From Fratercula arctica (Eukaryota; Chordata; Aves; Charadriiformes; Alcidae): 64,000 nucleotides of DNA. The notes below the pieces were generated by a model. It saw only the letters and a list, made by a program, of their open reading frames with translations. It made no database searches and was not told the origin of the DNA. The stretch lies in NCBI GenBank assembly GCA_947846985.1, contig CANTUZ010000001.1, positions 1,240,001-1,304,000 on the forward strand, in the 5' to 3' direction. The stretch's first letter is position 1, and the number at the start of each line of letters is the position of its first letter. This document shows, in pieces, positions 27,306-60,224 of this stretch. A program made the translations under genes and the position numbers.

Positions 27306-29386
27306 CAGCCCCAAGCCCATGTGTGAGGGGGGGGCCCCCCCATGTGCCCAGGCAGGGGTTGCATTGGGACACCGCCCCCCCCCCCCCGCCTCTATCCATC
27401 TGGATCTGGGCCAGGGCAGGATCCGTCCTAGACTAGGACAACGGTGGGATCCTGGGCTGGGATGCAGGATGAGGCCTGTGCCAGGACCCCTCCACACCTG
27501 GACCGGGACGGGGGCAGGATCTGGCCCATAATAAGATACCCCCCCCTGCACATCTGGACTGGGATTAGAGCAAGATCTGGCTCGGGACAAGACTTCCCCC
27601 GAGCTGTGCTGGGACCGGGAGGCAGGACTGGATGGGCTGGACCCCCTCTACACTGGCCCCTGCCCCTGCTCCGTGCTGGGACCCCCCCCATGAACGATAC
27701 CGGGTCAGGATCCGGCCCCAGTTGGGACCCCTCCATACCCATCACGGGATGCGATGGACCCCACCAGGACACGATTCCCAGCCTTCCCACCACCCCGGAT
27801 CCCACCGGTACTGGGATCCCTCAGCCGGGAGTGAGGGCAGGATCCGGCTGGACCAGGACCCCCCCACCCATGGCCGGCCGTGGGTCACGCCGTGATGCTC
27901 CGAGTCACCTGTGGGTGCAGGATCCGAGCAGCTTGGCTCTGCCCATCCCCTTGGCATCAGGGCTGGGGCTTCACTCCAGCTCCCGGTCTAACGAGCCCCC
28001 ACCGCTAATGAGCAATTTATTACCCGGGATCAATGCAACGCTTTCATCCCAGCCGGAGCTGAGGGCTTCATCCCAGCCAGCGGCCTTTGATGCTGGAGGG
28101 AAAATCCCTGGGGACCTGGCTGCTGGCATGTGCCGACACTGGGCGAACTGCCGAAAATTGGGGTGAAAAACTGCAAAAACTGCCAAGTGTCCCCCCCCCC
28201 TCCCCGCCACCATCCCACCCCATCCCACCCCGCTCCCAGCCGTGGGGAGGAATCCCAGGATTAAATCCCAGCAAGTCCCCAGAGCTCAGGGGACACCTAC
28301 ACCCCCACCCAGGGGACACCATCAGCATCTGGGGGCTCCCAGCCCCACCGATGGCTCCCGTGCCCTTGGGGACATCCCTTTGCCATCCTGGGGGGACACG
28401 TGGGGTGCCATGGCTACGTGCCACCCTTCTTCTTGCCCCTCACCCCAGCCTCGGGCCTGTCCCTCTGTGTGTCTCAGCCAGCACGGTCTGTCTGTCCCTC
28501 TGTCCCCATCTGTCCTTCCGGCTGTCACCATCCTGTCCCTGCTGCCTGGGTGGCCTCAGGAGGGTGCTGGGGTGGGTGCTCATGCCCCATACAGCATTGT
28601 CCCCATGGGGTGCAGGTGTCCCCTGGGATGGGTGCAGGTGTCCCCATGGGGTGTAGGTGTCCCCTGGGATGGGTGCAAGTGTCCCTTGGGCATCCCACCT
28701 GAGTGTCCCCCAGGTAAGGGTCCAGCGCGTCCCCCACCTTCAGGCCAGTGCCCTCCCGGAGCCAGGGTGGGTTTTGGGACCCGTCCCTGTCCCCATCCCC
28801 ATCCCACTGCCCCGTGCCAGTCCGGTCCCCTGCGGTGTCCCCAGCTCCAGCCCTGGGTCCCCGGGGGGGGGGGTCCCTGCCTGCAGTGGGCAGCTTTGTG
28901 TGGCCACCAGCACTAGATGGCACCTGCTGCCTGCACAGCGGCCACGCTGGGGGCAAAACCAGTGCCCCCAGTGCCCCCAGTGCCTCTAGTGCTGGACTCC
29001 CCGTAGGAGTTTGGGTGCGTTTGGGTGGGTGGGGGGTTCAGGGGGGGCTGACCACTGGGTGCCCCCTGGCCGGGCAGCCTCAGCATCTCCTCGCCAAAGA
29101 GCACCCGTGGGGTTTGCCCCACAGATTGGGGTCACCCCATCAAAGCAGCCTGGCAGTGAAGTGCTGGGCACCCCTGGGCGCAGCGGGGTGTCTCCAGGGT
29201 CCCTTGTGCACGGTGTCACCTCGGGGTTTGACCCGGGGCTCTGCCTGGCACTGGGCATGCAGTGGGGCAGGCAGTGGGGTGGGCAGCACTGGAGCCTGCC
29301 CATGAGTGGGTGCAGTGTCCCTGGGCTGCTGCACCCTGGCCCTGCGCTGAGTTGTGTGACTCGGGTCCAGTTCCAGCAACTGGCTG
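27306..29386. other. Intergenic, no gene recognised
   Basis: GC-rich unique sequence with a few local doublings (gtgtcccctgggatgggtgc near 28617 and 28657) and an AT-richer islet with TAATGAG and TTTATT at 28000-28030. Confidence 0.5.
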
Positions 29387-31050
29387 TGCACCGCACTGCA
29401 CAGCACTGCACTGCACTGCACTGCACAGCACCACACAACACTGCACCGCACGGCACCACAGCACACTGCACTGCACTGCACAATACCACATCACACTGCA
29501 CTACGGTGCACAGCACCACATCCCACTGCACTGCACTGCACAGCACCACAGCACACAGCATAGCACAGCACTACACTGCACTGCACAGCACCACAGCGCA
29601 CTGCACAGCACAGCACCGCACCACAGCGCACTGCACTGCACAGCACAGCACTGCACAGCACAGCACCACAGCGCACTGCACTGCACAGCACTGCACTGCA
29701 CAGCACCACAGCACACAGCATAGCACAGCACTACACTGCACTGCACAGCACCACAGCGCACTGCACAGCACAGCACAGCACTGCACTGCACAGCACCGCA
29801 CCGCACCACAGCGCACTGCACTGCACAGCACAGCACTGCACAGCACAGCACCACAGCGCACTGCACAGCACAGCACTGCACTGCACAGCACTACAGCGCA
29901 CTGCACAGCACCGCACTGCACAGTACCACATTGCACTGCACTATGGTGCACAGCACCACATCACGGTGCACAGCACCACATCACGGTGCACTGCACTGCA
30001 CAGTACCGCATCACACTGCACTGCCCCACACCACACTGCACAGCACCACATCACACTGCACTGCACCGTACAGCACTGCGCTGCACAGCACCACAGCGCA
30101 CCGCACTGCACTGCACTGCACCGCACCACAGCGCACTGCACCACACTGCACAGCACCATATCACACTGCACTGCCCAGCACTGCAAATCACTGCACTGCA
30201 CAACACTGCACCACACTGTGCAGCAGCGCAGCAAATCACACTGCACAGCACGGCCATGCACTGCACAGCACCACACCTCACTGCCTGGCACTGCTCAGCA
30301 CCACAGATGACAGCACTGCACTGCATAGTGCCGCATTGCACTGCACCGCACAGCACTGCACTGCACAGCACCACAGCACACTACACTGCAGAGCACCGCA
30401 CTGCACCACGCTGCACCGCATCACACCTCACTGCACAGCACTGCACAGCACCCCGCAGCACCACAGACGACAGCACTGCTCTACACAGTGCCAAACCACA
30501 CAGCACTGCACCGTGCTGCACCGCACTGAGCTGTGCAGCACCACACTGCACTGCACTGCACAGCATTGCACTGCACAGCACTGCACCACACCACAGAGCA
30601 CAACGCTCTTGCACAGTGCTGCACCACACAGCACTGCACAGCACCGCACTGCACCAAACCACACCACACTGCACTGCACAGCACCGCACTGCACCGAGCT
30701 GCGCAGCACCACACTGCACTGCACTGCACAGCACCACAGAGCAGCGCACCGCTCTTGCACAGCATCAGTGCACCGCATGGCACTGCACTGCATCAAACCA
30801 CAGCACACTGCACAGCATCACACTGCACAGCACTGCACAGCACTAGACCACACCATGCTTTACTGCACAGCATCGCACTGAACAACAAGGCACCGCACAG
30901 CACTGCACAGCACCGCATCGCACTGCACCGCACTGCACAGCACCACACTGCACTGCACCGCACAGTACCACATTGCACTGCACTGTACCGCACTGCACAG
31001 TACTGCATCACACTGCACTGCACCGCACTGTACCACATTGCACTGTATCG
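29387..31050 (+). repeat. Pentamer array GCACT/GCACA/GCACC, about 1.7 kb
   Basis: Some 330 five-base units. Since no combination of these units gives frequent stops, frames of 600 to 1000 codons run through it; they are repeat artefacts. It lies 2.8-4.5 kb upstream of the ARRB1 start codon. Confidence 0.97.
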
Positions 31051-31309
31051 CCTGTCCCTGCCTGCCCCTGCCTCCTCCTGCCTGCCCCTGCCTCCTCTTG
31101 CCTGTCCCTGCCTGCTCCTCCCCATGAGGTCCCATGTTGGGGTGTCCCCTGTCCCTGCCACCCAGCACCGGGGTGTCCCCTGTCCCTGCCCAGAACTGGG
31201 GGGGGGGGGTGTCCCAGGTCCCCATGGCGGGACCCCAGGGGGGAGGTTGGGACCCTACGCCAGAGCCAGCGGCCAACGGTGTAGGGGGGGGTGGGCAGCC
31301 AGGGCTAGG

Positions 31310-33115
31310 TGGGGTGAGTGTGCATGGGGGGGTGTGTGTGTGCACATGGGGGTGTGTGTTCGTGTGCATGTGGGGTGTGTGCACATGGAGGGGGGGGTGT
31401 GTGTTTGCACATCAGGTGTGTGTCATGGTGTGTGTGTGTGCGTACATGCGTGTGTGTGTGCACATGGAGAGGTGTGCACATGGGTGTGGGGGTGTGTGTG
31501 TGCACATGGGGTGTGTGTGCACATGGGTGTGCGTGTGTGTGCACGTGTGTGTACGTGTGTGTGCACATCAGATATGTGCCATGGGGGGGTGTGTGTGTAT
31601 GCGCTCACATGGGTGTGTGTGCACATGGGGGGTTGTGCACATGTGGGTGTGTGTGCATGTGTGTGTGCACATGGGGGTGTGTGTGCACACATGGGACGTG
31701 TGCACATGGGGGTGGGCGTGTGCACGTGTGTGTGTATACGTGTGTGTGTACACATCAGGTGTGTGCCATGGTGTGTGTGTGTGTTTGCACATGTGTGTGC
31801 ACATGGGGGTGTGTGTGCACATGGAGGTGTGCACATGGGGAGGTGTGTGTATACGTGTGTGCACATGGGGGTGTGTGTGTACATGTGTGTGCACATGGGG
31901 GTGTGCACATGGGGAGGTGTGTGTATACGTGTGTGCACATGGGGGGTGTGTGTGTACATGTGTGTGCACATGGGGGTGTGCACATGGGGAGGTGTGTGTA
32001 TACGTGTGTGCACATGGGGAGTGTGCACATGGGGGGTGTGTGTGTACATGTGTGTGCACATGGGGGTGTGCACATGGGGAGGTGTGTGTATACGTGTGTG
32101 CACATGGGGAGTGTGCACATGGGGGGGGTGTGTGTACATGTGTGTGCACATGGGGGTGTGCACATGGGGGGTGTGTGTGTGTGCACATGGATGCAAATGT
32201 GCACACAAGGGGTTCGTGTGCGCACATGGGGTGTTGCATACAGGTGTGTGCGTGCACATGGGGGGTGTTTACACATGGGTGTGTGTGCACACGGGTGTGA
32301 GTGTGCAGATGGGGGGTGCGTGGTTACACATGGGGGTGTGTTTACACATGGGGGGTGTGTGTGCACAAGGGGGTGTGTGCACGAGAGGTTTGTGTGTACA
32401 CATGGGGAGGTGTGTACACGGGGGGTGTGTACACATGGGTGTGAGCGTGCAGATGGGGGTGTGTTTGCACACAGGATGCATGCACACCAGGGGCGTGTTT
32501 GCACGTGTGTGTGCACATGTGTGTGTTCATGTGTGTACACAGGTGTGCACATGTGTGTGTTCACATGTGTGTTCATGTGTGTTCGCATGTGTGTGCACGT
32601 GTGTGTTCATGTGTGTACACAGGTGTGTTCACGTGTGTGCACATGTGTGTGTTCACATGTGTGTGTTCCTATGTGTGTGCACGTGTGTGTGTTCATGTGT
32701 GTACACAGGTGTGTTCACGTGTGTGCACGTGTGTTCGTGTGTGTGTATGTGTGCACGTGTGTGTTCGCGTGTGTGTGCATGTTTGTTCACGTGTGTGTGC
32801 ACAGGTGTGCTCGTGTGTGTGTTCATCTGTTCACATGTGTGTTCATGTGTGTGTTCGCGTGTGTGTTCACGTGTGTGTGCACGTGTGTTCGTGTGTGCGT
32901 TCATCTGTTCCTGTGTGTATGTTCGTGTGTGCGTTCACGCGTGTGTTTTCACGTGCGTGTGCACCTGTGTATGCGTGTGTTTGTGTGTTCACGCGTGTTT
33001 GTGTGTTCACGCGTGTGTGCTCACACGCGCGTGTATCCACGGGTGTGTGTTCACGTGTGCGTGCGTTCACGCGTGTGTGTGTTCACGTGCGTGTTCACAC
33101 GCGTGTTCACACGGG
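31310..33115 (+). repeat. TG-rich compound minisatellite upstream of ARRB1, about 1.8 kb
   Basis: First part (to about 32490) uses gtgtgtgcacatggggg units with a 74-90-bp higher-order repeat (ggaggtgtgtgtatacg at 31839, 31913, 31988, 32078). Second part uses gtgtgttcacgtgtgtgtgc units. Strongly alternating purine-pyrimidine. Confidence 0.96.
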
Positions 33116-33239
33116 GAGGACACATCCACACACCCCCACCCACACACACACCCCCCCCCACACACACACCCACACCCACACACACACCCCCCCACACACC
33201 CCCCCACCCCCCCCCCCACGACCCCTCCCTCCCCTCGTG
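33116..33239 (+). repeat. CACACACCCCC low-complexity stretch
   Basis: CA and C runs bridging the TG array and the ARRB1 CpG island. Confidence 0.9.
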
Positions 33240-33886
33240 CATCTGCGCGTGCATGCGCGGGGGGGCGCACCTCCCCCTCCCGCGGCTCCGCGCGCGCGCA
33301 GGGCGGTGCACACACCCCCGCCCCCCCCCCCCTCCACCACCACCCTCCCGGTCCCCCGGGTCCGCCCCCCCCTCCTGTCCCCCCCCCCCCCCCGGTCCCC
33401 CCCCTCCGCCGCGTGTGGCCCCGCTGGTGCCACCGCCCCCCGCCCCGGGGCCGCTCGGGGGCGGGCGGAGGCGGCGGCGGCGGCAACGGCGGCTCCGCGG
33501 GGCTGCGCTCGGCAGCGCCCGCAACGGAGCCCAGACGGGCCGGGACGAGCCCGACCGGACCGGACCGGGTCGTACGGGGCTGTATCGGGCTGCACCGACC
33601 CGGTTCGTACATTACCGAGCCGTACCGTACCGAGCCCTACGGAGCCTTACCGGGCCATACCGAGCCCTACCGGGCTTTACCGGGCGGTACCGAGCCACAC
33701 TGAGCCCTACCGGATCGCACCGGGCCGTACCGAGCGGGTCTATAGGGAGCCGTAGGGAGCCTTACCGGGCCGTACCGAGCCCAGAGCCCGCCCCGCCGCC
33801 GCCTTTCCCCTCCGCCATCCAGCCAGTAATTTTCCAAGCCCGCCCGGCGCTTCCCGGTTTAGCCGCCCCGGAGGATCGGCGGGGCC
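33240..33886 (+). promoter_or_regulatory. ARRB1: ARRB1 CpG-island promoter and 5' UTR
   Basis: Base use changes from CA/TG repeats to dense CpG at about 33240 and stays CpG-rich past exon 1 to about 34260. There is a GC box GGGGGCGGGC at 33456-33465 and a GC-box-like cgccccg on the other strand near 33440. I see no TATA box at a sensible place, so a dispersed CpG-type promoter is likely. The transcription start cannot be fixed by eye; it probably lies between about 33460 and 33600. The ARRB1 reading frame is closed by TAG at 33743-33745 and 33860-33862, which supports the ATG at 33887. Confidence 0.75.
33590..33785 (+). repeat. TACCGAGCCC-type decamer repeat in presumed ARRB1 5' leader
   Basis: About eighteen degenerate 10-11-bp units around taccgagccc / taccgggcc, lying between the GC box and the start codon. 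If the start of transcription is upstream, this is part of the ARRB1 5' UTR and would make it rich in CpG and short inverted pieces. Confidence 0.8.
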
Positions 33887-54609
<20,723 letters not shown>

Positions 54610-56118
54610 GCGAGCCCCCCCCTCCACCTCCAGCCCCACCTCGACGCCTCCCTCCTCCTCATCTCCTTGCCCCCCCCCAGCTCGCCAGAAACACCCGTGC
54701 ATTAGGCTTCTTCTCTTTTGTATAATTATGAATTTTGGGGTTCTACCTTGTCCCGGGAGCCTATGGATCGCCCGAGGGCCAGAGGAATTAATAACCTTCC
54801 CGCCGTGCCATGTTGTCACTCTTCATCCAGAGCTGCTGTTTCCCATGCCGGAGGGGTGCTGGAAAGGGGGGGCGGGTGGGAATTCACCCTTAGGACCCCC
54901 CCCGCCATAACCCCCCTGCCCCTTTTCCCTGCTGCCCCCAGAGCCCTTTCCTATGAGCTGCCTCTTTTATGCGTTTTATAGAAGTCCAGTCTCGACACCA
55001 GTTTGCTACGGGGAGGGGGGGGTGCAGGAGAATGGGGCTGGGGGTGGGGGGGGGAGGTGTCTTTTCTAGGCAGCCTGCTCATGGGAAAGGGCACCTCGGG
55101 TGTCCCCTCCTTGTGTCCCCTCCTGTCTGGCCCTGCTGCATGTGTTTTGCCCCCCCACCCGGGATGCACGAGCCTGGTTTCGACCCTGCCCGAGCCCAGT
55201 TGCCCCCCAGTAAAGGCTCGACCCGGCATTGGGCAAGACAGGTGGGCATCACCCCCCCTGGCTTTTACCCCCAAATCCTCCTAAATCAGCCAACCCCGGG
55301 GGGGGCGTTATTCTTCATCTCTATCAGTTTTTACCCCAGTGCAGCACCCCCCCGGGGGAAGCCAGCTCCAAGCCCTGAGTTGCCGGGGCCAGCGAAGGAC
55401 TGGGAGGTGACATGCGGGGACAGGGCTGGTGGCAGGGGGGGGGTCCCCGGGGGTCCCAGCCAGGCGATGCTGCCTTTTCCATGACAGCAGGGTCATGGCG
55501 TAACGCTTGGTTCCCCACGGGGTTACACCAGGGGTGCTTTGGCCCCCCAGGAGCTGCAAAGCTCCCCCCAGTTGCTGTTTCCCTCCCCCCCCCCCAATTT
55601 GTACCTACATGGGGTCAAGCACCTCTTTGGGGGGAGGAGAACATGCCGTTTGCCGCCCTGACCAAGTGTTTCACCAGATGCTTGTGCCCCTCCCCTCCCC
55701 ACCCCCCCGGTTTGGCAGTGCCCGTCCTGGGTGCCTGGGACCCATCCCACTCCCATGGACCACCCCCCCCCCCACTCCGCCCCGCAGCGGGGGCTCGGGT
55801 CTCCCACCGCCCCCCCCAGGGGCCGGTCTCACTATTTATTGTGCCGTTGCGGTCAGCGTCGTCATATGAGAGCAACATGTGGGGACAGCGGTGTGTCCCC
55901 CCCAAGCCGGGGTGGCGGGGGGGTGCAGAGCTGAGCCCCCCCTCCTCCCCGCCTCATCATTTTTGGGTAAAGCTGATGGGCAGCGTGGTACTTCTTTTTG
56001 TAAAGTGGTTCTTCCTTTGTACTGTTCATTGATACCCGCTTCTTTGGTTTTCTCCACCGTTAATCCGTGATGTTTCTGTGTTCTGTCAAATAAATTATTC
56101 TAGTTTATTAAACTCAGA
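54610..56118 (+). other. ARRB1: ARRB1 3' UTR
   Basis: About 1.5 kb after the TAA at 54607-54609, with no further exon. The last 150 bases turn T-rich (tttttgtaaagtggttcttc) and end in a poly(A) signal followed by an A-rich stretch. The end point is estimated from the signal. Confidence 0.8.
56089..56094 (+). terminator. ARRB1: ARRB1 poly(A) signal AATAAA
   Basis: AATAAA 1.48 kb after the stop codon. Twenty-odd bases downstream the sequence becomes gagaaaaaaaaataaaa, and more AATAAA-like words follow up to 56167. Cleavage is expected near 56115. Confidence 0.8.
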
Positions 56119-56751
56119 GAAAAAAAAATAAAAATTAAAATAAAATTAAAAAAAAGTAAAAATAAAGAGTCCCAGCGCCTGGACGCTTCTGTTGGCTGGG
56201 GACAGGGGAGCTGGCACAGTCCTGGGGGGTTTTCTGCAGCGTGGCACCCGGTGGCGATGCTGGGGGGGGGGGGACATGGAGGCTCTCAGCCCCCCTCTCC
56301 CCCCCCATCTCCCCCACTTTGTCCCACCCCAGCAAGTCAAAGCCGAATTCGGGAGAGCAGATTTCCTCCCAGCATCTCGCCCTCCCGCTGCTCCTGCCCT
56401 CAAGCTGCGAATTTCCTCGCTCGTTAATTAATTTTGTCATGCAAATAAATCTCCGGCAGCATCCCAGCTCCAGTCCTGCTGTTTCCAGCATCCCTGCCCA
56501 GGCTCTGGGACCGCGTCTGCCTCTGCCGCCCCTCCAGACCCCCCCAGGACCCTCTTGTCTGGCTGTAGGAGATGATGGCCATGCTGTCTCCCTGCTCCCG
56601 CCGTGTCCCGGCTTCCAAGCTCATGCAGGCAGCGGGTCAATGCCACCTTGGCTCCCACTGAGTGTCCACGTGTGTGGGGGGACTCTGGAAGCTTCAGGCT
56701 GCAGCAGAAACCCCGTGAATCGCTGCTGAAATGCCACAGGACTCACATTGA
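56119..56751. other. Downstream of ARRB1; AT-rich islet then unique sequence
   Basis: At 56420-56450 there is TTAATTAATTTTG followed by ATGCAAATAAA (octamer at 56439-56446). No gene recognised. Confidence 0.5.
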
Positions 56752-58089
56752 GCTGCAAGGCCTTCGACACGGGCCCCCACAACGTCCTTCTCTCTAAGCT
56801 GGAGAGATACGGATTCGATGGGTGGGGTGTTCAGTGGATGAGGAACTGGCTGGGTGGTCGCATCCAGAGGGTGGTGATCAATGGCTCGATGTCCAGATGG
56901 AGATGGGTGACAAGCAGTGTCCCTCAGGGATCCGTACTGGGACCTGTGCTGTTCAACATAGAATCACAGAATGTGTTGGGCTGGAAGGGACCTTTAAAGG
57001 CCATCTAGTCCAACCCCCCTGCAGTGAGCAGGGACATCTTCAACTAGATCAGGTTGCTTAGAGCCTCATCAAGCCTGGCCTTGAATGTCTCCAGGGATGG
57101 GACCTCCACCACCTCTCTGGGCAACCTGTGCCAGTGTCTCACCACGCTCATTGTAAAGAACTTCTTCCTAATGCCTACATAGACAGTGGGATTGAGTGCA
57201 CCCTCAGCAAGTTTGCCAATGACACCAAGCTGAGTGGTGCAGTTGACAGGCCAGAGGGACGGGATGTCATCCAGAGGGATCTGGACAAGCTGGAGAGGTG
57301 GGCCCGAGCAAACATTATGGAGTTCAACAAGGCCAAGTGCAAGGTCCTGCACTTGGGTCGGGACAACCCTCGTTATCAGTACAGGCTGGGGGATGAGGTG
57401 ACAGAGAGCAGCCCTGCGGAAAAGGACTTGGGGGTCCTGGTGGGTGAAAAGCTGAACGTGAATGAACAATGTGCACTTGCAGCCCAGAAGGCCAATCGCA
57501 GCCTGGGCTGCACCAAAAGAAGCGTGGCGAGCAGATCCAGAGAGGGGATCCTGCCCCTCTGCTCTGCTCTGGTGACACCCCACCTGGAGCACTGTGTCCA
57601 GCTCTGGAGCCCTCAGCACAAGGACATGGACCTGTTGGAGCGGGGCCAGAGGAGGCCACGAAGATGCTGGGAGGGCTGGAGCACCTCTCCTATGAAGACA
57701 GGCTGAGAGAGTTGGGGGGATTCAGCCTGGAGAAGAGAAGGCTCTGGGGAGACCTTCGAGCCCCTTCCAGTCCCTGAAGGGGGCCTACAAGAAAGCTGGG
57801 GAGGGGCTGTTTGCAAGGGCATGGAGCAATAGGACGAGGGGCAATGGTTTTAAACTAGAGCAGGGCAGGTTTAGATTAGACGTTAGGAAGAAGTTCTTTA
57901 CACTGAGGGTGGTGAGACACTGGCCCAGGTTGCCCAGAGAGGTGGTGGAGGCCCCATCCCTGGAGACATTCAAGGCCAGGCTTGATGAGGCTCTGAGCAA
58001 CCTGATCTAGTTGGAAATGTCCCTGCTGACTGCAGAGGGGTTGGACTAGATGGCCTTTAAAGGTCCCTTCCAACCCAACACATTCTATG
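56752..58089 (+). mobile_element. CR1 LINE, partial reverse transcriptase to 3' end
   Basis: Opens with [27 protein letters not shown] reverse-transcriptase sequence, includes [14 protein letters not shown], resumes after a nested insertion at [19 protein letters not shown], and ends at cattctatg. It is the longest CR1 copy here, about 1.1 kb without the insert, and is broken by a frameshift near 57650 as well as by the insert. Confidence 0.95.
56957..57180 (-). mobile_element. Short CR1 3' end nested inside another CR1
   Basis: Reverse-oriented CR1 end: catagaatcacagaatg at its left, and ...aacttcttcctaatgcctacat at its right, where the copy is 5'-truncated. It interrupts the host CR1 between LFN and DSGIEC. 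Confidence 0.93.
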
Positions 58090-58167
58090 TCCAAGGCAGC
58101 TGCAAGCTGCCCCTTGCCAGAATGATGCTGTGGGGAAGGAGAGACTGTCCTTAAGCCAGACCATCTT

Positions 58168-58284
58168 AGAACCATAGAATTGTCAAGGTTGAAAGGGACC
58201 TTTCAGATCATCAAGTCCAACCATTAACCCAACACTGCCAAAAACCATCACTAAACCATATCGCTGAGCACCATGTCTGCCCGG
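58168..58284 (-). mobile_element. CR1 3' fragment
   Basis: Reverse-oriented, beginning accatagaattgtcaaggttg and carrying the subfamily word gatcatcaagtccaacc. About 115 bp. Confidence 0.88.
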
Positions 58285-58989
58285 CTTGGGGGCATCAGCA
58301 TTTGGCCTGGAGGCAGGAGCCATCGCAGCCTTCACCACCAAGGGCAAATCTGCAAAGCCGAGGTCCCCACAGTCACACAACCGGCGTCTGACCAACATTC
58401 AGGCACTGCCTGAAGGTCCATGTGGTGCATTTCTGGGAGAAATGTCCTCACCACTCAGTGCAAGCTCTCCATCCTCACGTTTGAAGGGAGATCCCTCCTC
58501 TGTGCATCATCCCTTTCTGCGGCAGCTGCAAGTACTTAATATTTTGGACATCTCCAGCTCCCTTGTCAAATCTGGTTCAAGCTGGACAAAAAAGGCTTAA
58601 GTTATTTTGAGGGAAAAAAAAAAAATAAAGGGAAGTTTAGATGAGTACAAAGTGTGCTGTTGCTCAAGCCCCATTTTTCTAGCAAGCCAAGCAAGTCTGC
58701 TTCCCCTGTCCTCTCCGTGCTACCGGCATCACTGTGACATGGGACGGGCTCAGGCGTGGTTCTGCTGCTTCTGCTGTCCCTGCAAAGGGGACAGTGAGGA
58801 AGATTAAGCCAGGTTGCTGGGAAAGACGCAGTGGTTGTCTCTCCTCCTCAGAGCCCACCTCCTCCAGGGCCAAACCCTCAGCCTGGTGGATGCTTCCACC
58901 TGGGTGTCATGGAGGAGCCGAGAGGAGCTGCTGCGGCTGAGCTGGGCACCTCAGTTTGACAAACCTCTCACTGCCAGGGGTGCTCAAAA

Positions 58990-59727
58990 ATCATAGAATT
59001 GTCCAGGTTAGAAGGGACCTTTCAGATCATCGAGTCCAACCATCAACCCAACACTCACAAACCCACCACTAACCCATGTCCCTCAGCACCACGTCTGCCC
59101 GGCTTTTAAATACCTCCAGGGATGGTGACTCCACCACTGCCTTGGGCAGCCTCTTCCAATGCTTCACAACCCTTTCGGTGAAGACATTTTTCCTCATATC
59201 CATCCTAAACCTCCCCTGGCACAACTTGAGGCCGTTTCCTCTTGTCCCATCGCCTGTTCCTTGGGAGAAGAGACCGACCCCCCCCAGCTACACCCTCCTT
59301 TCAGGGAGCTGTAGAGAGCGAGAAGGTCTCCCCTCAGCCTCCTTTTCTCCAGGCTGAACACCCCCAGCTCCCTCAGCTGCTCCTCACAAGGCTTGTGCTC
59401 CAGACCCCTCACCAGCTCCGTTGCCCTTCTCTGGACACACTCCAGCACCTCAAGGTCTTTCTTGTCATGAAGGGCCCAAAACTGGACACAGCACTCGAGG
59501 TGGGGCCTCACCAGTGCTGAGGACAGGGGGACCATCACTGCCCCAGTCCTGGTGGCCACACTATTGCTGACACAGGCCAGGATGCTGTTGGCCTTCTCGG
59601 CCACCTGGGCACACTGCTGGCTCATGTTCAGCCATCTGTTGACCACCACCCCCAGGTCCTTTTCCGCTGGGCAACTCTCCAGTCACTCTGCCCCAGCCTG
59701 TAGCGTCCATGGGGTTGGTGTGACCTA
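58990..59727 (-). mobile_element. CR1 LINE fragment, about 740 bp
   Basis: Reverse-oriented copy of the same subfamily as the fragment at 58168 (gatcatcgagtccaacc). The minus strand shows CR1 protein words such as [21 protein letters not shown] and the usual 3' untranslated end. It lies downstream of WDR73 on the WDR73 strand. Confidence 0.94.
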
Positions 59728-60224
59728 AAAGATGCCTTGAGCTCCAGGATCCCACTTGGGGAACTCTCCATGCCTGTGTACCCATCAGCCTCACTGGGGC
59801 TGAAATCCTCCCAGGCCCCTGGTCAGCACCCATTTACACCAGTTTGACGTTAGCACAGTTGATTTTGCTGGGGATGCTCCAGGGGTGGGAAGGAGGACCA
59901 GGCATTCCTGCATGAGCTGCTGGGCATCCCAAGGGACCCAACTGACATCCCTGTCCCTCTGGGGAGGGAGTGACACTGCATGGCTTCCCAGCCATGGTGG
60001 CACAGCCTGTCCCCGAGCCACCGCTCGCTGGGGGATGTGAAACCCCATGGCAATAATCCCTGGGGGCAGAGGTGGAGCTGGGGGTGCACAGCCAGCCCAA
60101 AGGATGCATTCCACGGCCACATCCCTGCTCCAAGCCCTGGGAGAAGGGCCAGGCTGCGTGGCTGTCACATCCCAGGGCTCCAGGTGACACCCCCCCTGCA
60201 GTGCTGCCTCCAGCTCCGGTGTCG

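Noticed and set aside
30533..33703. Open frame of about 1050 codons running through two arrays into the ARRB1 promoter, in the same frame as the ARRB1 start codon
   Set aside because: It is made of pentamer and TG repeats that rarely contain stops. It ends in a stop 184 bp before the ARRB1 ATG, and further in-frame stops follow at 33743 and 33860. No homology, start context or splice signal.
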